Shown here: positions 22,889 to 33,532 of the stretch, piece after piece
How the letters are laid out: every line of letters starts with the position of its first letter
Numbering within the stretch: position 1 is the first letter of the stretch
Assembly (NCBI GenBank): GCA_022829145.1
Contig: CM040745.1
Coordinates: 21,296,906 to 21,360,905, forward strand
Reading direction: 5' to 3'
Length of the DNA: 64,000 bases
Source of the DNA: Albula goreensis
Lineage: Eukaryota > Chordata > Actinopteri > Albuliformes > Albulidae
Program-made: the position numbers and the translations under genes
Notes under the pieces: generated by a model
The model's input: only the letters and a program-made list of their open reading frames with translations
What the model was told of the DNA's origin: nothing
Databases searched by the model: none

Positions 22889-24184
22889 CAGGAAACTCAT
22901 TCCAGCAGGGCTTTTGGAATATGTGCAGCTCCTGAGGATAACTTCATGAGGATTTAGAAGGATGTAATGTTAGAGTGACTTGCACCAGAAGTGCTGTAAT
23001 TGTGAGAGAAGAGGTGAAAGAAATGGGAATTCTCTTAGCGTGAGCTTAGCTTTACACCTGTTGCTGTTGCTCACAAAAAAAAAAAAAAAAGCATTGATTT
23101 TGCTTCTCTTGGATGCTCACAATAAGATAATGTTTTGTGTTTTTTTGTATTTTTGTACAGATTTCAATATAATTGTCCAACATAGCCATTCAAATAATTC
23201 TACTATACTTTTTTCCACTGACAGGGTGTTTTCGGCTCCTCACGAAGCCCAGGCTAATAAGCTTCAGTGTTCTTCTTCACAAAGAAGAACAGCAGGCTAA
23301 GGACCTGCTGCATCAGAGATGTAGGAACCAGTGAAAGCAAACAGGTCTTTTCAAGGCTTTGTTAAGTATGTCCAACATGTTAGATGAGCCAGAGAACTGT
23401 AATCATGGCAACACAGAGCAATGCAACAGCAAAACACATTATCATAATGAAGATTAGCTGGTGGTAAGCCAACCCATGACCTGAAGGTCAGGGGAAACCA
23501 GATGACCCCTGTGTCTCTGCCCTGAACATGGACTGTCCAGCATGGCCAGCTCTGTACCTCACCAACATGGGGTTAAATCCGTCTCCACCCCAGAAAAAGT
23601 CCACTCTCATGCTATTTTCAGAATGGTAAGCATTGTGGTCTTACTTGAACAAAAAATTTAAAAAAAGGTGAAAACACCAGACATGTGCTCTCACACATGT
23701 GGTTTGTTACTAATGAACAGAACCCGTCCACTGGCGAGTGAGTGAAATGCATTAATAGCATCCCCTCCCATGTCCAGCCCCACCCCTTCGCTCCTCACAT
23801 TCCAACTTTGTGACTGACATCAGGCCCAGCAGGGGGTCAGCCTCCTGGGTAATAAATGTAATAAATATCGGCAGTGGAGCCGGAGTTGGGCGGTGGCAGG
23901 AACTGGAGTCAACTCTCAGGGCCACCCATTCTACCAAGACCCAGTCCGACAGTCCACAACAAGGAGCAGAATACAGATGAGTGTGGAAATGCACTTTGTG
24001 CTTATTACAGCCTATTTGTTAAAATCTACAGGCCATTTTCTCAATAAGATATTCAAAGACAATACTGCCAATATTAATTCAGCTCATGTATAACAGTTAC
24101 TAACTGTACCACACACAGATGCAGACACATGTCCACACAAACAAAAGCACGTGCACAACACAAAAACAAACACACACGCCCACT

Positions 24185-24188
<4 letters not shown>
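22889..24188. other. non-coding stretch
   Basis: No gene or repeat family recognised. Small frames on both strands overlap. Confidence 0.5.

Positions 24189-24225
<37 letters not shown>
24189..24225. repeat. (CA)n microsatellite
   Basis: About 18 perfect CA units, preceded by a degenerate CA-rich lead-in from about 24115. Confidence 0.95.
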
Positions 24226-24227
<2 letters not shown>

Positions 24228-24679
24228 TGTATAACTGCTGAACAGCACACATAACACTCTGAAACACTGGAGAATCCCAAGGGACTAAGCCTGGGCACCC
24301 CTAGGAAGCTGTACAGACAAGAGTCATACACAGTAAACCACAGGTACAGAACATAACATGCTTAACTGACAATACAGATCTGGTAATTTGCACTGATAGT
24401 TGCATATTCTAGAGATTTCGATAAATTACACGGCAGGCATCTCCGCATGTATGAGAGGATGGAGCAGAGCAGCAGGGAAATGACAGGGCAAATCCACGTG
24501 TGGCAGTCGTATGTGACAGAGCTCAAGCCTTTGTTTTTCAGGGTTTTGGGGGAGCTGTTTCAAGAGCAGGCAGGCGGAGTGATCCAGACTGCAGACATGA
24601 TTAATACATGACTGAGCTTGAGGGAATTAAACATTCATATGAATGCCACCCCCCACCCCACTGTACGCCATCCCCCTCA

Positions 24680-24777
24680 CTCAAAAACAAAAAGAGAGAA
24701 GAAGAAAAGGACAGAAGGGGAGAAAAGGGGGAGGGGGTGAAGAAGAAAGAAAGAAAGCAAGGAAGAAAAAAAAAGAT
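24680..24777. repeat. polypurine tract
   Basis: Almost pure A/G on the plus strand (GAGAGAAGAAGAAAAGGACAG and onward), with G-runs at 24717-24738. It could form triplex DNA. A second purine-rich block lies at 24990-25040. The Lys/Arg/Glu-rich frames across it are compositional. Confidence 0.8.
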
Positions 24778-24784
24778 GTGGCAC

Positions 24785-24960
24785 CTCTTCAAAAACCGTT
24801 TGTGCAGCCGGGGCACGTTCACAAGCACGTCTCGCTCGCCGATCTATTTTTGGAATTCTCCCCGGACCAGACGGCCCCGATGGCTGTACCGTAATGGCAT
24901 TTTAATTAGCCCACAGAGCCAGAGGATGCACCGCGCATCGCTAAACAGCCCAGGATCCAG
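24785..24960. promoter_or_regulatory. candidate conserved non-coding element with MEF2/CArG-like and TAATTA cores
   Basis: Unique CpG-containing sequence between two purine tracts. It holds CTATTTTTGG (24844-24853, close to MEF2 and CArG consensus) and TTTTAATTAGC (24900-24910, homeodomain core). The abrupt change from low-complexity flanks to complex sequence is what draws attention. Confidence 0.3.
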
Positions 24961-26790
24961 GGGAGAAAACTAACAAGGAGAAATGCAGGCACCGAGAGGA
25001 GCGGAGAGGAGAGGAGAGAGGAGAAGGGAGGAGAGGAGATGAACAGGGGCTTTCAACACATGGCTATCTTAGGTGATGGAAGTCCGATCAGAGGGATGGT
25101 GGTTGGATCACGGGTGAGCATGAGCCACAGCGATAGCTCACAAAGCCAGTGAAGAGCATGGAAAAAAAACTAAATAATTTTTTTTCATGAATTAAAAAAA
25201 AAACAATAAAATAAATAAATAAACAAACAAATTAACACTGCCCAACCATTAAAGTGGATCATTTCCAGCCATCTGCCTCGCTGTGCCGGTTAGTGGTGGG
25301 GTGCGGACAGAACTGGAGAGTAAAGAAGCCTCACTGAACCCTCCAATTCCACTGCATATGTCTCTGTTTCCCTCAGCAACACGCCCAGAAGGCGCCTGGG
25401 TGAAATTTAAAGACCGAAGCAGCCACAGATTGACTGCAGTATATGTTCTGGCTCATCTGACAGCAGTGTTCCCCATGCACTGCGTCAGCTCTCCCAGGGT
25501 TCCCCTGTGTGAGATGGGCTGTGCGGTGCGGCGGAACCACACAGTACAGGGATGTGGAAGATGATGTTGACATGCCATAGATGCTACACCCATCTACAGT
25601 ACAGCAATTCAGTCAGCCAAAATACATTACCATATAGTATTTAATCAATATAATTGACACTGGGGAGTTAGCTTTTCACAATACAGATAACCCTTCAGGT
25701 TACATTGAGGCAACTGCACATTCTGCTCATTCCACTGCTATTAAGGGAGACTTTTTAAAAGGTGAATTCACCTAAAACCTAGACTAAAATGTCTTCTAAT
25801 TTTACTAAAGTAGTCGCTGTTAATGAAAAGCTCTTAATTTGTCTTAATGATTAAATAAATGATCTTGAGATCCTTTTTGTGTTTTTTGACCAACTGTACA
25901 GTACTCCAAGCGATCTAACTCTTATGCAAATCCCAGAATGCACTGCTCCACCTGACCTTCATTTTGGGGATTTGTTAAAATGTTAATTGTCGCTCACTCT
26001 TTAAAAACTAACTGCAGATAAAAAAAAATAATCCAGACACTAAGTGAACCATAGACTTAGTTTAAGCTGGTTGGTGTATGGATTTTAAACTTTAATGACC
26101 AGCCAGGGTATGCAAATCAGCAAATAAATAACTTAAATGGTGTGCAGCTACTTTTCAAAACTATAACTATAAACTATATAAATAGTTTAATTAGTCAATA
26201 TTGGCCATTCATGGAGGCTCAGGTGAAACAGGCTTCACGCAGGCAATTGTACATCAAGCATACATTCGCTGGACATGCATTGCAGAAGAGGGGATGTTGT
26301 TGACAGTGTGTGACACACAAGTGGAAGTAACTACAGGTTTCAGCAAACATCTGTGGGACTTCTACGTTTCTCCATGGTAAAAAGGTATGACAATCTAAAA
26401 ACAAAGACATGATGTCTTAGAACAGTCTTCATTACTGCCATAGATTATTCCAATGATACACCAGGCACTCACAGACTACCAGCTGTTAAATTCTGTAAAT
26501 TCTTCCTGTAGTACTGTGTTGTCTGCAGAGGGCACAACAGTCTTCCCATTGTGTGTCTTGTGTGGACTATGGGTGGCAGATCTTTACCAGAGGACAAATA
26601 GAAAATTAAACATGGGAAAATTGCTTAAACAAATACAATCACAGTGGTACAGTTATGATAAATGTTTACTGAACAACATTTCATATTGTAGATGAGAAAT
26701 AAAGATAGCCTTTGAGGTGCTAAAAAAGTATGGGTAGAGGTTGAGGGCACAGACCTTTGCTGCTCCTTATTCAAGTGCTAGCCTGCGAGC
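24961..26790. other. non-coding stretch
   Basis: Contains a purine block (24990-25040) and an A/T simple stretch (25168-25232, including AAATAAATAAATAAAC). No gene recognised. Confidence 0.5.
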
Positions 26791-26794
26791 CCGG

Positions 26795-27060
26795 ACAAAG
26801 GCAACAAGGCAACTCTTTAATTACCTATTTCCCTGCCAATATGGGAGAAATTCAAATAATGTCAAATGAGATCTGCGGCCATCACTCAATATTAATCTGC
26901 GCCTCACAGCTGTGAAGCGGGGGCTTTGCAATGTAAATGGGATAGATGTGGGGAAGCGTGGCATTTGGAAACTGATACACAGAGCATTGTTATTACAGCA
27001 GGGCAGAACGGGGGGAGCTGGCTTTGCATCTGCACACCGCAGCCTATGTAACGAGACCTG
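26795..27060. promoter_or_regulatory. candidate conserved non-coding element
   Basis: About 260 bases of unique, compositionally balanced sequence with TTTAATTACC (26817-26826), CAATATTAATCTG (26888-26900) and a CAGCTGTGAAG E-box (26908-26918). This mix is typical of vertebrate developmental enhancers. No exon boundaries were found. Confidence 0.3.
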
Positions 27061-28263
27061 GGCTAAACCAACAGCACAGGTTACTCTGCCGACTGGTTTA
27101 TCACCTATGGCTTTACTGCCAGGCCAAGTCTCTCAAACTGGGTGGTGTAATCTGAGCCTGTTTCTGGCTGATGGCCCCCTCCACAAAGTAGTAGAAACAG
27201 CAAGGTTGGAAACCTGGACAGAGAGAGAGAAAGCGATCTCTTTCCACTGGGGGCTGATGGACACTGATTTCACTAAAGAAAGTTTGAGATAAAGCTTTAG
27301 ACATAGGAAGGATACAGAGGTGTAAGGTGGGTACAAAAGAGGTGAAACTAGAGAGGTACAGAAAGTAGCGCCAGAAGTTCAAATGCCTTTAGGGTTAGAA
27401 CAGTGACGTGGGCTTGTATGTTCCCCATCGTTGACAGCATTTCTGGAATTCTCCAGAACCTTATCAGAATTTCTTTGGCCTTCATTTTTTTCTTTCCAGT
27501 GGCTGAGTATGAGATTTCAGTCTTTTTCATAAGTAATGGACTGACTTTTCACTGAATGCTGATGTGCCAAAAAAAAAAAAAAACTGCAGTTGAGTATGGA
27601 AGGAAAATAAAAACAAATGTGCACAATCAAAGTCTCCAGATCCTGGGCAATGCACACAGACATACCAAGCAGTCCAGGCCGGTACACTGTGCTGTGGAAG
27701 GTGGCGATAGGATGAAGGAGGTTCCCTGCTCTGCCTGATGAGCTGACAGAACAGAGACTGCCCTGGCAGCTCTGGAGAACTTCATCTTCTTTACCTACAT
27801 GTCTGAGGTGTGGAGCCAGAAACAAAACCAGGGAGAATGCAAGAGGAAATAATGAAAACAACAGCGGACAGCTAAGGGCATAGTAATGTCTACTCCTTGA
27901 GAAAGTGGTGGTGCAGCCTCCTCGTCATTCCTCAACACAAAAAAAGAAGGAAAAAAAAGCAAAAGACTGGTATGTTTCTGTTCTCAGGAAGTGTTAAAAA
28001 TAACCCAGCTAGTCTTGGGATCACACCCAATGAACCAAGGAAAAGCCCATAACAAAATGTATGCTGCCCCACAGGGCCTTTGATGTGTGAGGTCTTATCA
28101 GCTCCTGGACCTCATCACCAAATCACCATCAAGATAATGTAATCTGACCCTTTCCACACTCCTCCCACCTTCTCCAACATGCACATGTCCACATCTTTCA
28201 GTGGGTCTCCACCAGTTAAAGGCAGGGAACATGGACTTCAACTTTGACAAACAAGTAAATGCA
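27061..28263. other. non-coding stretch
   Basis: A run of about 15 A occurs near 27570. The 126-codon plus frame at 26912-27292 and the minus frames opposite it have no recognisable content. Confidence 0.5.
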
Positions 28264-28311
28264 GTTTTTTTTTTTTCTTTTTTTTTCTTTTACTTTTTTT
28301 TTTTTTTTTTA
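28264..28311. repeat. T-rich tract
   Basis: T-runs of 7-18 broken by single C or A bases, about 48 bases in total. Confidence 0.88.
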
Positions 28312-28499
28312 CAAACAGTTCAGTGAGTTAAGCAATCATCAAAAAGTCCTCGCAAAATTAGGTTTCAGAACAAGTCAAAGTAAAGAAATTAAGGACACTT
28401 GTTGATTGAATCCAGGCCTTAGTCACAAGGGATTCTGGGATTTTACAAACTCCAGTCCCCTCCAGAGGCCTCAGGTCTGGCCAAGAGGGTACAGAGAGT

Positions 28500-28645
28500 G
28501 CTGAGAGCTGGCGAGCTGGCACGCATTCCACTCTGAAGCAATATGGCTAATTACATCTGTGGCTCCAAATGACTTCTGTTCTTTACAGCACTGCTTATTA
28601 ATAAATGCGCTGTCAGTGATTCTGGGGCCCCAGATGAGATGCTGT
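28500..28645. promoter_or_regulatory. candidate conserved non-coding element
   Basis: Unique sequence with a TEAD-like GCATTCCA (28523-28530), GGCTAATTACATCTG (28544-28558) and TTATTAATAAATGC (28597-28610). Assigned on composition and motif clustering only. Confidence 0.28.
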
Positions 28646-29472
28646 AGCTTTTACTGAATGTGAAGTGGCAAATGGACACCGTAGCTCAGAGACTCGTAAA
28701 ATCAGAGTTTGCGTTACCATAACCTCAAATGACAAAGAAATTTTTTAATTGAGGGCAGCATATAAGAGATATTGTCCTAAAAATAGAGTCCAGAGACCAC
28801 TAGTAACATGACTGTTTAGGGTCACCCTAGTCAGCTCTAAGAAGAGAGCTTTGGGAAAAGTGGGGCTTTATGAGCTGAGACAAAACAGGCGTACTCCCAC
28901 ACCAATGCATGAGGACATTAGGACAAAGCAGAGTGCCAGAGAACACACTAGTGTTGTGTGGACCTCAGTCTAGCCAAACACAAAGCTCCAGACACAACAA
29001 AATCACATCAAGTATCTGCTTAACAGCAGTGTGTTTGTAAAACAACAGCAAAGATTCTGAGAAATACATAATCTCTTGAGGACTGACTTGAGGAAATATC
29101 ACATTGACTTTTAATATCTATAGGTACATTAATCTCAAAGTCTGACAAAGCGTTTTAGAGGGGAATGCCTAAAAATCAATGCACAGACGTGTAGTCTTGG
29201 TGCCCACCCTCACCATGGTTGTGCCACATGGCACAGTGAAACCCATTTTGCCAAGTGCCTTGTACTGGCGAGAGGCTGGCGTTTGGCAGGAAATGAGGGG
29301 GGCCACCTGCTAGCAGCCTCCGCGCCTGGTGAGTCCAACTGAGCGCACACCCGGCACAGATGAAGCAATCACCCCCCCATACCCACCCCCACCACTCACA
29401 CACGACTACAGCTTTCCCAACACACCTGCTGATGCAGAGGGGGCTCAGCTGCCTCGTCTACCCGGTCTCCTA
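28646..29472. other. non-coding stretch
   Basis: No feature recognised. Confidence 0.5.
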
Positions 29473-29558
29473 CAGCCAGTCGGTACAAAACAGAGACCAT
29501 CCACCGGCTCTCTCACAGCCAGTCTGTACAACACAGAGACCATCCACTGGCTCTCCCA
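29473..29558. repeat. direct tandem duplication, 43-bp unit, two copies
   Basis: Copies 29473-29515 and 29516-29558 both begin CAGCCAGT and share TACAA, ACAGAGACCATCCAC and GGCTCTC, with only a few substitutions. The unit length is not a multiple of three, which argues against coding constraint. Confidence 0.9.
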
Positions 29559-30185
29559 CAGTACATACTTAGAATGAGCTATGCCCACCCCACCAATGGT
29601 GACAAGAGCAACCAGAGAAAAGATGGCCAAAGCCAGTCTGTTCTTTCAGAGATAACTGGGGCTAGAATTCATGTTCTGAGAACATTTCCCCATGTTCAGT
29701 TCTCTTGGGATGCTGGATCCTCATGAACAAACAAACAAGATGGAAATAGCTCCTGCAAAAAACTGGAAAGAGGTCTGTATTCAGAGGAACACACTCATCC
29801 TCAACCAAAAATTAGGATGATAATGATGACAATAGCTCCTGAATACTCCACAGCTAACACATCAACCTCTACAACCTCTTGATACAGTGGAGCACTCAGT
29901 AAAGGGGCTTGATCAATCAGCAAGTGTCAGTGGGCTTAAGAGTAATGATTTATTCTTTTGAAGTCTTTTCAGTGCTCCTGTGCTACAGCCTCTTGTTTGT
30001 GTTCCCTTCATATTAGCGAACTACTTGACAGGCACTTAAGAGATACCGAGCTGGAATGAGAAGTGACACATGGTTCAGGTGCTGGCCTCTCTCCCTGCCC
30101 CCTCCTCCAAAGTATGTCAGCTGTGTTCCCCAATGCTCTGTCAGCATGCTTGACAAACTTACTGTCCCTTGGCCCCTGAGAAATG
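29559..30185. other. non-coding stretch
   Basis: No feature recognised. Confidence 0.5.
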
Positions 30186-30575
30186 ATGGCCTGGCAAGAG
30201 TTATGAAAGCCAAAAAAAGAAAAAAGAAAAAAAAAAGAAAACTAACAAGCCGTTTCCTCAGGGATGGTAAGCGGATATCATCCATTTGGGCAGCAGCAGG
30301 AGGCCCCCTCCTGATAGGGGGAATTAATAACTCGGAAATTCAAGAAGGCTCATCAAAAAGGAAGAGGGGCACGGGGGTAGGGAGGGGAGATGGGGAGGCC
30401 TGTCGAAAAAATTAAGAAACAGTTCTTCACAGCACCCAAGAGAGGAGCAGCCACAGAGACCAGCCGATGACAAAGCGTGCCATTATGGCAAGGGCTTTGT
30501 CCTAGAGGACCTGGGCTGTGATTTTATAGCCATGCTCATTTAGTCCTGCAAGGCAATTTTGCCAACTTGTGTATT
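30186..30575. promoter_or_regulatory. candidate conserved non-coding element(s)
   Basis: An A-rich patch (30210-30245) separates two complex unique blocks: 30246-30345, with GGAATTAATAACTCGG, and 30460-30570, with GATGACAAAG, GCCATTATGGC and TTTTATAGCC. GCCATTATGGC is a perfect 11-base palindrome around a central base. Function is inferred from composition only. Confidence 0.25.
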
Positions 30576-31873
30576 GATCCGTAGAAACAGAATGAGACCC
30601 CCATCTTGATGCAAAGCAAATCTACACTCTTACTAAGTCAAAAAAGGCCCAGGCAGGGTCTGAGCATTGAGGAGACATGGAATAGTATGACAGAGGCAGA
30701 GGAGCTGCTGGCAGATTAGAGTGGAGGAGAGAGAAAGAGAAAGTGAGAGAGGGGGCGAAGGATATGCTAACAGGGGTCTCAAATGACAGCCATTAGCAGC
30801 TCAACTGAGTGCTATAGCAGTTTTTGCTTTCTAATACTTTCATAACCAAATGGAGCAATTATTGGGAAATGCATGCTTTTCAGCTGGTAGTGCTGTTTGT
30901 GACAGAGGTGTTAGGCAGAAAAGACTCAGTAAGGGTCTTTTTTTGCTATCATTGCTAATATTGTTGGGATTGCAAAGGAACAGGTACCTTCTTCATGAAC
31001 ACCTGATGACAATAAGGTCAGTCAATAAAGGATGCCCAAACAGTTTAGAAAGAAAGGACAGGGTTTACCTGTTTGATATGTCTTCGTGGCTGAAAAAACG
31101 AATTCATGATTTGCGGAGCAGTGGATGAGCTTCACCTAGTGGGGCAATATGAGATGCCGATGGCTCTGGTTTCTGTGGCGGCTGCAGGGTTTGGTCAAGC
31201 GTGCATCCTGCCCATGCTGAGACAGGAAGAAGGCTCCGGCCCATGCCTCTACTGCACCACTAGAGGGCCTGGTCTGCACAGTGCCCTGCAGTGTAGAATG
31301 TGTGTGAGTGAGTGTGTGTTTGTGTTCATGTGAGAGTGGACACATGAATGTGTGTTTATGCATCCATGTGTAGGTGTGGGGCTGACAGCATGAGAACACA
31401 GTACAGGCGAACACATGCACTCGCAAAGCCCCATACTCGTCACACTGCTGCATGCCTACAGCAAGCAGGCAGAGACACAGCAGCTGAGAACACACCTCTA
31501 ATCATACACTGTGAATGAATCTACACATAGCAACCTCAGTCCCAAACAAAAAAGAATAATGTAGTGATACATATTGTAACGATGACATATATCCCATAAA
31601 TTATGCAGAAAGGCTTGTATTTCTTGGCTGAATATGCATAAAGAGCTTATCGGCAAAGGCTCCAGACAGCATACACTGAAATATGGCTGAAAGAAGACTG
31701 AGCAATATCATAGTTACACTGATTTTTACCCCTCCTGCCTTGCATATTTTAATTGTTGATGAAAAATAATTTTTGGTTCATTAATATATTATTTAGATTT
31801 TTCTGGTCTGAACATGCATTCAGCACTTTGTTTCTTCATAAAACATAAAATGAGGGGTTTCCTATGCTGAATG
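30576..31873. other. non-coding stretch
   Basis: Includes a GA-rich patch at 30720-30760 and a degenerate TG-rich patch at 31300-31380. No gene recognised. Confidence 0.5.
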
Positions 31874-31881
31874 CTCTAGGG
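31874..31881. repeat. left 8-bp target-site duplication of the hAT element
   Basis: CTCTAGGG, identical to 33525-33532. The lack of any mismatch suggests a fairly recent insertion relative to the decay of the internal coding region. Confidence 0.95.
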
Positions 31882-33524
31882 CAGGGGTCGGCAACCCGCG
31901 GCTCGCGAGCCGCATGCGACTCTTTGGCCCCCCTGCTGTGGCTCCCGCCAGTTTGGGGGAAAAAAGTTCGAAAGAATTTATAAAAATTACATCAGCTATT
32001 TTTATATGTATTTACGCTATACTCTGAATGATTAAATTGAGTATTACTAAAACTAAAATTTTATTTCGCAAATATTAGTTTGTCCCAATAATGCGTCACA
32101 CCCTGCATCCACCGCCAAAACCTCTCATCCTCCCGCGCGCTCTTCCTGCAGGTGTCTTATCTTCAATTCCAGACCCCCAGTAAGCTAACCATGGATCAAC
32201 CCAAAAAAAGAAAAGTCTTGGAGGAAAATCGAGTGTTTAATTGTGTATATTTGCAGCGAGCAATCACTACAATGCAAACCGCATTTGGGGAAAGATTCGG
32301 TGAATTCAGAAAGGAAACACACTAACCTTCCCCGTGACGCCGCTATACATCGACCCATCACAACTGAACATGTCATCGTTCACAGCAGTAAATCATGCCG
32401 ATCTTGAACCTGAACTTGCCGACATAGCTGATAAAGTCTTATGGATGGCCAAATTCAAAAAAGAAAAATCGCTGATCTGGAGGATGTAGCACGACAACGG
32501 GCTATTCTCGCTCAGGAGCACAAATGGAGTGAGATTGAGAGCCTCCCCAAAGCCGACAAACTATTATTTGACAGGTGGAATGCCATTCCTGACACGTATG
32601 TGAGCATGAAAAAGTATGCTTTTGGAGCCCTGTCGATCTTTGGATCTATATACTTGTGAGCAGGTTTTCTCTAACATGAACTGCATTGAGCCCTAACACC
32701 GCTCTCGCCTCACTGATGACAGCCTGCAGTCCTGCATGAAGATCAAAGTCACATTTTATAGCCCCAAGACAAGAAGCTCTGTAGTAACGTTCAGAAACAG
32801 AAATCACACTAAAAAGGTGAGAACAGTGTAATTTATGTTATCATTTTTCTATAGCTATATTTTATCTGTTTTCGACACTGAGCTAGTTTTACTTTATGCC
32901 CATGCAGGCTGAACGGTTATTCGCTGCCCGCGGCGTGATGAAAAACAGAAGGGGAAGACGGTGTACACTGAAATGGACTTAAGTCATAATTACGTACAAG
33001 CTGTTTTCATGTTTATTCTTTTTATTTGAAAATTATCTGGCCACTGCTATATGTTTTATTTATTTTCAAAGTAGGATATTTCTATTTGATTAATTTTCCA
33101 CAAGGAGAGGACTGAAATAGCCCTGCAAAATTGTGCTTTATTTTAACGTAGGCCTGCATGTACCAGTGTTGTGTTTTTATTCTCTTCAAACTGTTCGTAA
33201 ACAAAGTTCTTCTATATAGCCTTCTTCTATAACCATCTTATTTTACCAATATCATTGTAGTAAAACTATATAAAACTCCACATGCCACGCTATCTTTATT
33301 TTAAGAGCCAGGCTCCGCTGATTCTTTCTGAGCGCTTATTTACTTTACTAAGCGAATCCCCGCTCCCCGCTCCTGCAGTATAGCCTATGCTTTTTGTACA
33401 CACAAATGCATGTATTAAGGATATTGCCCCATCCCCCCCCCAACCCCGTGCGGCTCTTTTTCTCATGTTGGTTGGTAGGAGGGGCTAAAATGGCTCTTTT
33501 GATGTTGAAGGTTGCCGACCCCTG
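31882..33524 (+). mobile_element. hAT-superfamily DNA transposon, internally deleted, 1,643 bp
   Basis: The ends are perfect 15-bp terminal inverted repeats: CAGGGGTCGGCAACC at the left and its complement GGTTGCCGACCCCTG at the right. The element is flanked by a perfect 8-bp target duplication, CTCTAGGG, at 31874-31881 and 33525-33532. Eight-base duplications and CAGGGGT-type ends are hallmarks of hAT elements. A perfect 16-bp palindrome, GCGGCTCGCGAGCCGC (31898-31913), sits just inside the left end, and GGCTCTTTT motifs recur near the right end, as in subterminal transposase-binding regions. Inside are remnants of a GTF2IRD2-like/ZBED-like hAT transposase. The copy is too short and too broken to move on its own; intact ends mean it might be mobilised by a transposase made elsewhere. 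Confidence 0.95.
32191..32820 (+). pseudogene. broken hAT transposase (GTF2IRD2-like), N-terminal start and C-terminal region only
   Basis: An ATG at 32191 opens a frame starting MDQPKKRKVLEENRVF, which holds the classical nuclear localisation motif PKKRKV at residues 4-9. It stops at 32325 after 44 codons. From about 32322 to 32460 another frame is open, with IDPSQLNMSSF. From 32441 to 32659 a third reads through PKADKLLFDRWNAIPDTYVS and KYAFGALSIFG, the conserved C-terminal part of hAT transposases near the dimerisation region. After 32659 the family pattern (EQVFSNMN, then RSRLTDDSLQSC) continues in another frame with a further stop. Intact relatives have several hundred residues; here the zinc finger and most of the catalytic core are deleted, and at least two frameshifts break the rest. 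The family assignment is from remembered family patterns, not a search. Confidence 0.88.
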
Positions 33525-33532
33525 CTCTAGGG
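33525..33532. repeat. right 8-bp target-site duplication of the hAT element
   Basis: CTCTAGGG, identical to 31874-31881. Confidence 0.95.

Noticed and set aside
23520-23600. Possible tRNA or tRNA-SINE B-box (GGGTTAAATCC)
   Set aside because: No A-box, no cloverleaf and no related copy elsewhere in the window.
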